Source of the DNA: Nitrososphaerales archaeon
GTDB taxonomy: Archaea > Thermoproteota > Nitrososphaeria > Nitrososphaerales > CADDZS01
Direction: 5' to 3'
Assembly: GCA_030043455.1 (NCBI GenBank)
Contig: JASHXQ010000047.1
Span: 1 to 6,567, forward strand
Length of the DNA: 6,567 nucleotides
Positions 1-6,083 of this stretch are shown in pieces. Position 1 is the stretch's first letter. The number at the start of each line of letters is the position of its first letter. The notes under the pieces are model-generated. The model was not told the DNA's origin, did no database searches, and saw nothing but the letters and a program-made list of their open reading frames with translations. The position numbers and the translations under genes are program-made.

Positions 1-369
1 AAGTGCAAAAATCAAGGCAGTCTCTAAGGCTTCTGGGCTGATCGGATGAGGTGGTTCCTCGTCGGCTTCGACGAGACAGCTATACTCCCTTGGGGCGGTA
101 TAGTTAACAACGACATTACGTGTGGATTCAAATTTGGCTGCAACATCAAATTCTCCAAGTTCCGAAGTGACGGGCCGCAAAATCCTCCGAAAGCTCGGAC
201 TACTGCTCAAATCGATCTCTTCGGATTCGGAAAATGGCCTGCAGGCGCAAAATAGCTTGGTCGGCGTCGCCAGCTGCTGATGGACCTCGAGGCCTATCTT
301 TAGGTCAATTGCGCGAAAGTCGATCGCAGACTGCTTCGCCTTTTGTTTACTCTCAATTGCAGCGATCAA
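1..369 (-). CDS. gatE: Glu-tRNA(Gln) amidotransferase subunit E, N-terminal part (cut by window edge)
   Basis: GatE is the tRNA-binding and kinase subunit of the archaeal GatDE amidotransferase, which converts Glu-tRNA(Gln) to Gln-tRNA(Gln) in the cytoplasm. The 123 visible codons are open to the left edge; full GatE is usually around 600 residues or more, so about a fifth is present. Reading the minus strand I see GLEVHQQL (residues 26-33) followed by TKLFCAC, then RRILRPVTSELGEFDVAA and SCLVEADEEPPH. All of these are hallmarks of the GatB/GatE family, and the SELGE and DEEPPH blocks favour GatE over GatB. The start is TTG at 369: after the last in-frame stop (a TGA upstream, inside gatD) there is no ATG, GTG or other TTG before the conserved block. 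This gives a charged leader of about 20 residues before the family core. No clear ribosome binding site is visible, only a weak GGAC. It lies 25 bases behind gatD on the same strand, consistent with co-transcription. Confidence 0.93.
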   Translation of the reverse strand, partial: MIAAIESKQKAKQSAIDFRAIDLKIGLEVHQQLATPTKLFCACRPFSESEEIDLSSSPSFRRILRPVTSELGEFDVAAKFESTRNVVVNYTAPREYSCLVEADEEPPHPISPEALETALIFAL

Positions 370-394
370 TTTTCGTCCGACTTGTCCAGAGCAA

Positions 395-1726
395 CTACAT
401 TGTAATTCGAAGATTGAATTCGCCGCGTATATTTTTCAACATCAGTTCTCTTGTGTTCTCAAAGTTTCCCATGACCCAAGATAGCTTGGCGAAAGCTGTT
501 TCTGCTAACATATTTTCAAGAGGAGTAACCCCGGCGTTGATCAAATCTATTCCAGTATCATAGACATGGAGATGAACGTGGCCCCAAACGCACTGCGAAG
601 TCATGCCCACGAAAATTCCTTGCTCTACCAACCTTCGAATAACCGAAACTGTTTCATCCGAAACGTGGCCTAGCCCTGTCCCTTCTACTATTATCCCCTT
701 GGCCCCCCTTTCGTGAACCAAGTAAGAAAGAACGCTGGGATCGAATCCGGGATAGAATTTTACCAGCGAGACCGATTTCTCAAACTTGGTTTTCAATTTG
801 AAGCTCGCAGGGATGGAAAGTAATGTGGGATCTTTCCATCCGGGATCCCAAACAATTCGATCCGCACTTTCCACCACTGCAACCAGTGGAGAATCGATGG
901 ACTGAAACGCATCGCGTCTGCTTGTATGATTTTTTCTAACTCTGACACCGGAATGAATTGAGATTTTCTCATCGTTTTCGTTTTGATGCATTGCGACGAA
1001 AACCCCCGGCTTGTGAGATTCTAGTGCAAAGAGGGCCGCGGACCTTAGGTTGAGGGTTGCATCTGAAGAAGGCCTGTCCGGAGACCGTTGTGCTCCTACA
1101 ACGACCACAGGAATTTCGAGACCGAATAGCGAAAAGCTAAGAGCTGCAGCAGTATAACCGAGAGTGTCGGTTCCCATCATGACAACGATCCCTTCGACTT
1201 CCTTCGAGACGGAAAGTTCGATAATCTTCGACGACAGTACGGACCAATCTCCCGGGGTCATGTTTTCGCTGTAAACTGAAAACACGACCTCCGGTTCGAC
1301 TGCTGCCAATCTGTCTAGTTCGGGTACGGTGGCATAAAGATCGGAAGCGGAAAGAGCAGGATGAACGGCCCCAGTCCTATAGTCCACCCTACTGGCAATC
1401 GTGCCCCCGGTGCTCACAAGAAGCAGTTTCTTTTTCTTCCCATCAGGTGGAATCAGATTCCTCTTACTTTCATCCTGGCTGGGCGATTGGGTACTCCCCG
1501 AAATCTGTTCAATGGACTGAATATCCCCCACTTTCAGGCCAATATTGTACCCTGATTTTAGTTTGAGTACTACATGATTATCGTCCGCGTCTTCATAGCG
1601 TTGAACGATCAATCCTTGGCTCACCAAGCCATCGGAGGTGGTGACTTTCGCGTACTGCCCCGGGTGTAGATTATTTTTAGCTAGAAGTTCGAGTGCTCGA
1701 CCTCGATAACCCTCGAGATTTTCCAT
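395..1726 (-). CDS. gatD: Glu-tRNA(Gln) amidotransferase subunit D (asparaginase-like)
   Basis: GatD hydrolyses glutamine (or asparagine) to supply ammonia, which passes to GatE to amidate Glu-tRNA(Gln). The protein has 443 residues, normal for the family. Residues 1 to about 75 form the small N-terminal beta domain that separates GatD from plain L-asparaginases. A hydrophilic linker rich in Ser, Gln, Asp and Lys (about 76-100) leads to the asparaginase I/II domain. The four catalytic residues expected from the family are all present: Thr109 in TGGTIAS, Thr186 and Asp187 in MGTDT, and Lys265 in VRKNHTSRRDAF. The C-terminal part carries IIVEGTGLGHVSDE and a DTGIDLINAGVTPLENMLAE block, also typical. 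I chose the ATG at 1726; a TTG directly in front (1729) would add one residue. A weak GGGACGG lies about 10 bases upstream. The gene follows cdc48 by 95 bases and precedes gatE by 25. It appears intact, and the GatE start next door rules out a stand-alone asparaginase. Confidence 0.96.
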   Translation of the reverse strand: MENLEGYRGRALELLAKNNLHPGQYAKVTTSDGLVSQGLIVQRYEDADDNHVVLKLKSGYNIGLKVGDIQSIEQISGSTQSPSQDESKRNLIPPDGKKKKLLLVSTGGTIASRVDYRTGAVHPALSASDLYATVPELDRLAAVEPEVVFSVYSENMTPGDWSVLSSKIIELSVSKEVEGIVVMMGTDTLGYTAAALSFSLFGLEIPVVVVGAQRSPDRPSSDATLNLRSAALFALESHKPGVFVAMHQNENDEKISIHSGVRVRKNHTSRRDAFQSIDSPLVAVVESADRIVWDPGWKDPTLLSIPASFKLKTKFEKSVSLVKFYPGFDPSVLSYLVHERGAKGIIVEGTGLGHVSDETVSVIRRLVEQGIFVGMTSQCVWGHVHLHVYDTGIDLINAGVTPLENMLAETAFAKLSWVMGNFENTRELMLKNIRGEFNLRITM

Positions 1727-1742
1727 CAAGCAATTCCGTCCC

Positions 1743-1754
1743 TAGCCAAGGCTA
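1743..1754. promoter_or_regulatory. Short palindrome upstream of gatD
   Basis: TAGCC-N2-GGCTA is a perfect 5-base inverted repeat with a two-base centre, lying 17-28 bases upstream of the gatD ATG. This is where a repressor site or the 5' leader of gatD could sit. A TATA-like AAATACAT on the minus strand (1773-1780) is about 26 bases further upstream, a plausible promoter distance, although it overlaps the arm of the neighbouring hairpin. Such a short repeat can arise by chance, and no regulator is recognisable. Confidence 0.25.
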
Positions 1755-1777
1755 ATTTCCAAAGAGAAAGAAATGTA

Positions 1778-1812
1778 TTTCAGGTTTCCACGGGCCGCGC
1801 GGAAGCCTGAAA
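1778..1812 (-). terminator. Hairpin plus pyrimidine-rich tract after cdc48, candidate terminator or processing site
   Basis: The arms TTTCAGGTTTCC (1778-1789) and GGAAGCCTGAAA (1801-1812) are complementary except for one position. Three inner positions (ACG/CGC) extend the pairing to about 15 positions around a five-base loop; either RNA strand would have one mismatch and one wobble. Read leftward it begins nine bases after the cdc48 stop and is followed by a T-rich stretch (TTTCTTTCTCTTT, minus strand, about 1762-1774). This suits 3'-end formation or RNA processing for cdc48. Archaeal termination depends mainly on U-tracts, so the hairpin itself may instead protect the mRNA end or partly insulate gatDE. 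Confidence 0.45.
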
Positions 1813-1821
1813 CTTTCGGGA

Positions 1822-3990
1822 TTACCTGTAGTAGGGAACGGCTACTTTTTCCACAGGCTTGCCTTCTCTCGAAGTCTTTACCTTGCGTATTGCGTCTTCA
1901 AAGTGGCGCATTGTTACTACAGCGTCAGTTGCATTCTTCTTTGCGTCCTCGGGCTTGGGGAACTTCGCCACGTACTCCTGGAGTACCAGTGAGACCGCAG
2001 TGTTCACGACGGACGTAATATCGGCTCCCGTAAAGCCATCCATCATCTCCGCCACGCGATCAAGATCCAGTTCTTTCGAGATTGGCTTGTGTTTAGTCTG
2101 AATTTCCAGAACCTGTTTCCGCGCATTCTTGTCCGGCGGCGGAATGTAGAGCAGTTTGTCGAATCTACCTGCACGCAACAACGCTGGATCAACCATGTCC
2201 ATTCTGTTCGTTGCCGCAAGTACCACAACGCCATTTAGCGTCTGAATACCGTCGAGTTCCGTGAGCAATTGGCTGACGACCCGCTCGGTAACCATGCTGT
2301 CGCCTCCGAGTCCCCTAACAGGTGCTAAGGCATCAATCTCGTCGAAAAAGATCACACATGGTGAAGCTTGCCGAGCTCTGCGAAAGACTTCTCGAACTCC
2401 CCGCTCCGATTCACCGACCCACTTCGAGAGTAGTTCTGGGCCGCGCACACTAATGAAGTTCGCCTCACTTTCTGTCGCGACCGATTTCGCAAGCAGTGTT
2501 TTACCTGTACCTGACGGACCATAAAGCAAGATACCTTTAGGCATGCTATAGCCGATCGCCGTGTAGAGATCGGGGTACTTCAGTGGCCATTCGACAGCTT
2601 CCTGAAGTTCTTTCTTTACTGCTTCCAGGCCGCCGATGTCCGTCCAGTGAATATCAGGGGTTTCGAGATACACTTCGCGCATGGCTGAAGGCATAACATC
2701 CTTCAACGCATTCTCGAAATCTTCCATGGTCACCTGTAGCCGGTTCAGAAATTCTGGTTGCAGCTTGTCCTCTTCCAGTTTTAGCTCCGGAAGCATGCGC
2801 CTCAAAGTTTTCATGGCGCCCTCTTTACAGAGGTATTCCAGATCCGCCCCCACAAACCCGTGAGTTACCGCAGACAGCTTTTCGAGATCCACTTCCTGAG
2901 TCAGCGGCATGTGTCTGGTGTGAATTTGCAGGATTTCGAACCGCCCTCTCTTGTCGGGCACTTTGATTTCGATTTCTCGATCAAATCTTCCCGGTCTTCT
3001 TAGGGCAGGATCGATGGCGTTGGGCCGGTTCGTGGCCGCTATGACGATGACTTTGCCTCTGGCCTCGAGACCATCCATCAGAGATAGAAGCTGTGAAACA
3101 ACTCTTCGCTCCACCTCTCCGGTAACTTCTTCCCTTTTTGGAGCAATGCTATCAATTTCGTCAATGAACACAATTGTCGGAGCTTTTTCCCTCGCTTCCT
3201 TGAAAATCTCACGCAGACGAGCTTCGCTTTCACCGTAAAACTTGCTCATGATTTCGGGCCCGGAGATGCTGATGAAATGCGCGTTGCTTTCGTTTGCAAC
3301 GGCTTTGGCCAGCAAAGTCTTACCGGTTCCTGGAGGACCGTACAGCAGCACACCTTTGGGTGCCTCCACGCCTAATTTTTCAAAGATTTCTGGGTGGCGT
3401 AACGGAAGCTCGATCATTTCTCGTACTTTTTGGATCTCGTCCTTCAGTCCACCGATGTCTTCGTAAGTAACTTGGGGAACTCCCCGGAGGGTTTCTCCCT
3501 TTTCTGAGATCGCAAAGATTGTCCTCTGAGTAATCAGCACCGCATCTGCCATCGGGCTTACGCCTAGAACTTGGAAGGTCAGTCTTCCACCGAAGTATGG
3601 AATCATGATATTGTCGCCCTTTGTGACTGGTACACTCTCCAAAGCATCTGCCAGATACCTCTCATCAATGGGAGGAATGGCTTCGAGTGGTGCGACAACA
3701 ACCTTTTCCGCTGGAGGAGCTTTGATCTTCTTGATCGTGACCGTGTCTCCGATCGCGACTCCTGAGTTGTTTCGGATTAAACCGTCAATTCGAATCACGC
3801 CTCTACCTTCATCAGAAGGATAAAGCGGCAGACACTTGGCTACGGTTCTACGCTTTCCCTTTATCTCAATAATATCACCGGTCGAAGCGTCGAGCGCATC
3901 CATCGCGTCGTAATCAATTCTCGCGACTCCGCGGCCGACGTCTCGAGTATAAGCTTCAAGGACTTTCAGCGTGACGCCCTGCTGACTCAT
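1822..3990 (-). CDS. cdc48: Cdc48/VAT-type AAA+ ATPase (p97/VCP homologue)
   Basis: This is a hexameric cytoplasmic unfoldase that extracts and unfolds proteins, in Archaea likely for the 20S proteasome. Its 722 residues match archaeal Cdc48/VAT length. The order is an N-terminal double-psi barrel and second beta lobe (about 1-165), then D1 and D2 ATPase domains. D1 has Walker A GPPGTGKT (218-225), Walker B IVFIDEID with Glu278, and Arg332 and Arg335 as predicted arginine fingers. D2 has Walker A GPSGTGKT (491-498), Walker B VIFFDEID with Glu551, and Arg606 and Arg609. Pore loops are KFYG (250-253) in D1 and KWVG (523-526) in D2; both carry aromatics, the archaeal pattern for substrate threading, whereas eukaryotic p97 D1 lacks them. 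The last residues are PYYR, fitting the hydrophobic-Tyr-X proteasome-docking tail. The start is the ATG at 3990, with AGGAGA 11 bases upstream. It is divergent from abce1 and upstream of gatD on the same strand. Both ATPase sites look active. Confidence 0.97.
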   Translation of the reverse strand: MSQQGVTLKVLEAYTRDVGRGVARIDYDAMDALDASTGDIIEIKGKRRTVAKCLPLYPSDEGRGVIRIDGLIRNNSGVAIGDTVTIKKIKAPPAEKVVVAPLEAIPPIDERYLADALESVPVTKGDNIMIPYFGGRLTFQVLGVSPMADAVLITQRTIFAISEKGETLRGVPQVTYEDIGGLKDEIQKVREMIELPLRHPEIFEKLGVEAPKGVLLYGPPGTGKTLLAKAVANESNAHFISISGPEIMSKFYGESEARLREIFKEAREKAPTIVFIDEIDSIAPKREEVTGEVERRVVSQLLSLMDGLEARGKVIVIAATNRPNAIDPALRRPGRFDREIEIKVPDKRGRFEILQIHTRHMPLTQEVDLEKLSAVTHGFVGADLEYLCKEGAMKTLRRMLPELKLEEDKLQPEFLNRLQVTMEDFENALKDVMPSAMREVYLETPDIHWTDIGGLEAVKKELQEAVEWPLKYPDLYTAIGYSMPKGILLYGPSGTGKTLLAKSVATESEANFISVRGPELLSKWVGESERGVREVFRRARQASPCVIFFDEIDALAPVRGLGGDSMVTERVVSQLLTELDGIQTLNGVVVLAATNRMDMVDPALLRAGRFDKLLYIPPPDKNARKQVLEIQTKHKPISKELDLDRVAEMMDGFTGADITSVVNTAVSLVLQEYVAKFPKPEDAKKNATDAVVTMRHFEDAIRKVKTSREGKPVEKVAVPYYR

Positions 3991-4001
3991 GTTACACGCT
4001 T

Positions 4002-4007
4002 TCTCCT
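4002..4007 (-). promoter_or_regulatory. Ribosome binding site of cdc48
   Basis: AGGAGA on the minus strand lies 11 bases before the ATG at 3990. It is the clearest Shine-Dalgarno-like element in the window, since the other genes show weak or no such motif, and it supports the chosen start. The spacing is at the long end of the usual range. Confidence 0.5.
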
Positions 4008-4028
4008 AACGACAGTTTTAGTCACTTC

Positions 4029-4036
4029 TATTATTT
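4029..4036 (-). promoter_or_regulatory. Candidate TATA box of cdc48
   Basis: AAATAATA on the minus strand would place transcription start near 4006 by the usual archaeal spacing of about 26 bases. That gives a leader of roughly 16 bases that just includes the AGGAGA ribosome site. Another AT-rich stretch (AGAATTATTC, about 4056-4065) is an alternative. The match to the archaeal consensus is loose, so this is a candidate only. Confidence 0.3.
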
Positions 4037-4136
4037 CTGTCTTTCACATACTGAAGAATAATTCTGGATCAAGATTTCGAGTAGTGGGAATCTAGATTGT
4101 AAGGTCAAATCTATTTTCAAGACTTACTTTTTCTTC

Positions 4137-4153
4137 CATTTTTCGCAAAAATG
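4137..4153. repeat. Perfect inverted repeat in the divergent promoter region
   Basis: CATTTTT (4137-4143) and AAAAATG (4147-4153) are perfect 7-base inverted arms around a three-base CGC spacer. The element sits about 75-91 bases upstream of abce1 and 147-163 bases upstream of cdc48. It could be an operator, a stretch shaped for a chromatin protein, or chance in an AT-rich gap. Confidence 0.35.
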
Positions 4154-4155
4154 CC

Positions 4156-4172
4156 TAGGGCGTGCAACCCTA
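4156..4172. promoter_or_regulatory. TAGGG-N7-CCCTA inverted repeat touching the abce1 promoter
   Basis: TAGGG (4156-4160) and CCCTA (4168-4172) form a perfect 5-base inverted repeat with a seven-base spacer. Its right arm overlaps the TATA-like TAATATA that starts at 4171. A GC-rich block at this place could serve as a TFB recognition element or as an operator controlling abce1. The arms are short, so the evidence is positional only. Confidence 0.3.
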
Positions 4173-4177
4173 ATATA
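4171..4177 (+). promoter_or_regulatory. Candidate TATA box of abce1
   Basis: TAATATA lies about 54 bases before the abce1 ATG and would give a start near 4200 and a leader of roughly 28 bases. A second candidate, ATAAAAT (4194-4200), would start transcription only a few bases before the ATG, giving a nearly leaderless mRNA. The lack of a ribosome binding site before the abce1 ATG slightly favours that second option. I cannot choose between them from sequence alone. Confidence 0.3.
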
Positions 4178-4227
4178 CGTAATTCGAACAATGATAAAAT
4201 CTTAGGATAAATTCCACTGAGATTCTG

Positions 4228-6048
4228 ATGGACTTGTCACATCGTGTAGCCGTCCTTGACAAAGACAGCTGCCATTCTAGAAAGTGCAACTTGGAATGCA
4301 TCACCTTTTGTCCCGTCAACAAAACGGGAAGTGACTGCATTGTTCTAGGACAAGATACCAAGGCAGTGATTAGCGAAGAGCTTTGTACGGGTTGCGGGAT
4401 TTGCGTTAAGAAATGTCCCTTCGAAGCAATTACGATCCTAAATCTTGCGACGGAGTTAGGCGACGAAAAGGTTCACCAGTACGGAATCAACACGTACCGG
4501 TTGTACAAGCTTCCCATCCCAAAGAAAAATTCTGTCGTTGGGCTGGTGGGAAGAAATGGTGTGGGCAAATCCACTGCCCTTAACATTCTTTCCGGATCGC
4601 TCAAACCCAACCTCGGCAATTATGAAGCCAATCCGCCTTGGGACGAGATCATTGACGAATTTCAGGGCACCGAACTTCGCAGTCATTTTGAGGCTATTTC
4701 TCAGGGAAAATTGCGGGTTTCGATAAAGCCTCAGGCAGTCTATCTTATCCCGAAAGTCTGGACCGGCACCGTCCGTGCTCTCTTGGAGAAGACTGCAGGT
4801 TCTTCCCAGCAGGTAAACGATATGGCCGATTCCCTCTCGTTGAAAGAGAGCCTTGACCGCAATGTCTCTGCTCTCAGCGGGGGCGAGCTGCAGAGAACGG
4901 CAGTGGCAGTGGCCTCTCTTAAGGATGCAGATCTCTATTTGTTCGACGAACCCTCCAGCTATAACGACGTCTTCCAGAGGATGAACGTCTCCAAAACGAT
5001 TGCCGAGCTATCAAGGAAGGCCGCGGTAATTCTGGTTGAGCACGATTTGTCATTTCTGGATTACCTGAGCGATTACATCCACATCCTGTACGGAGAGCCG
5101 GGAGTGTACGGTATAGTTTCCTCCATTCAGTCTGCTAGGACAGGGATCAACGAACTCCTCGAAGGCTACCTTCAGGTGGAAAACGTCCGGTTCAGGGATC
5201 AACCTGTGCGTTTCGATATCTACTCACCGATCGAAAACGAGACCGAAACTCCGGTAATCTGCAGTTACGACCAGCTCACCAAGAATTACGAGAATTTTTC
5301 CTTGGAGGTGGAACCGGCTGAAATAAAAATGGGTCAGGTGGTGGGGATTCTCGGAGCTAATGCCCTGGGCAAAACCACTTTCTTCAAAGTTCTCGCAGGA
5401 GTCGAACCTCCAACCTCGGGTCATATCGAAGCCCTTTCCAAAGTGGCTTACAAACCCCAATATCTTTCCGCCGAAAGTGACGCGGATGTAATCACTTACT
5501 TCCGCTCCATCAACAAGAATGTAGATTCCGGTCTATTCCAGGCCCAACTCATTACGCCCCTGTCCTTGAGTAAGCTCTTCGAAAAGCAACTCAAAAATTT
5601 GAGCGGCGGCGAGCTTCAGAAGGTGGCAATTGTCGGAACTCTTCTGCAAGATGCACAGATCTTCGCCTTCGACGAACCCTCGGCCTTCATCGACGTGGAA
5701 GACAGAATCGTTCTTGCGAAAGCTGTCCAGAGGTTTGTCAGGTCCATGGGCAAGACGGCTTTAGTTATCGACCATGACATTCAATTGGTTGACATTGTCG
5801 CAGATTCGCTCATGATTTTTTCCGGAGAGCCCGGTAGGAGAGGTCATGCGAGCAAGCCGCTGGCGAAGAATGACGGTATGAATGCCTTTCTGAAGCAGCT
5901 CGGTATCACCTATCGTAGGGACCTGAACACGGGTCGCCCACGAGTAAACAAACCAGAGAGCAAGCTGGACCGGATGCAGAAGGACGATCAGAAGTACTAC
6001 TACGTGGGTAAGCCAGTTCAGACTGCAGAAAACGAAAAAGCAAAGTAG
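4228..6048 (+). CDS. abce1: ABCE1 / RNase L inhibitor-type ribosome recycling ATPase
   Basis: ABCE1 is a soluble twin ABC ATPase with two 4Fe-4S clusters that splits ribosomes after termination together with aRF1 or aPelota. It has 606 residues, the family size. The Fe-S domain has Cys15, 20, 24 and 28 (followed by Pro) and Cys53, 56, 59 and 63 (followed by Pro), so both clusters can form. NBD1 has Walker A GRNGVGKST (108-116), signature LSGGELQR (216-223), Walker B Glu241, D-loop SSYND (243-247) and His272. NBD2 has Walker A GANALGKTT (376-384), signature LSGGELQK (458-465), Walker B Glu483 and His516. Between them lies the hinge with LLEGYLQVENVRFRD. The end TYRRD...GRPRVNK is the second hinge motif, followed by a Lys-rich tail. 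The start is the ATG at 4228, which puts the first cysteine where expected. No Shine-Dalgarno is visible. It has no membrane segments, so it is not a transporter. It is divergent from cdc48 and followed by trm5 after 35 bases. Confidence 0.97.
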   Translation: MDLSHRVAVLDKDSCHSRKCNLECITFCPVNKTGSDCIVLGQDTKAVISEELCTGCGICVKKCPFEAITILNLATELGDEKVHQYGINTYRLYKLPIPKKNSVVGLVGRNGVGKSTALNILSGSLKPNLGNYEANPPWDEIIDEFQGTELRSHFEAISQGKLRVSIKPQAVYLIPKVWTGTVRALLEKTAGSSQQVNDMADSLSLKESLDRNVSALSGGELQRTAVAVASLKDADLYLFDEPSSYNDVFQRMNVSKTIAELSRKAAVILVEHDLSFLDYLSDYIHILYGEPGVYGIVSSIQSARTGINELLEGYLQVENVRFRDQPVRFDIYSPIENETETPVICSYDQLTKNYENFSLEVEPAEIKMGQVVGILGANALGKTTFFKVLAGVEPPTSGHIEALSKVAYKPQYLSAESDADVITYFRSINKNVDSGLFQAQLITPLSLSKLFEKQLKNLSGGELQKVAIVGTLLQDAQIFAFDEPSAFIDVEDRIVLAKAVQRFVRSMGKTALVIDHDIQLVDIVADSLMIFSGEPGRRGHASKPLAKNDGMNAFLKQLGITYRRDLNTGRPRVNKPESKLDRMQKDDQKYYYVGKPVQTAENEKAK

Positions 6049-6083
6049 CATCAATCTGTTGCCCTAAATCCGGTTCCTTTCCC

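Noticed and set aside
1..369. Possible GatB rather than GatE
   Set aside because: The SELGE...DEEPPH blocks and the position directly after gatD, with its N-terminal beta domain, fit GatE; GatB would be expected with GatA and GatC.
234..563. 109-residue open frame on the plus strand over gatE and gatD
   Set aside because: It is antisense to conserved GatE and GatD coding sequence, with no domain or ribosome site.
395..1726. Stand-alone L-asparaginase
   Set aside because: The extra N-terminal domain and linker and the adjacent gatE identify GatD.
3991..4227. tRNA, C/D box RNA or small gene in the divergent gap
   Set aside because: No cloverleaf, no paired C and D boxes and no open frame with a start and ribosome site were found; promoter-like and repeat elements explain the gap better.
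4228..6048. ABC transporter ATPase or ferredoxin fusion
   Set aside because: The order of twin Fe-S domain, two NBDs and hinge motifs is specific to ABCE1; there are no membrane segments or permease neighbours.
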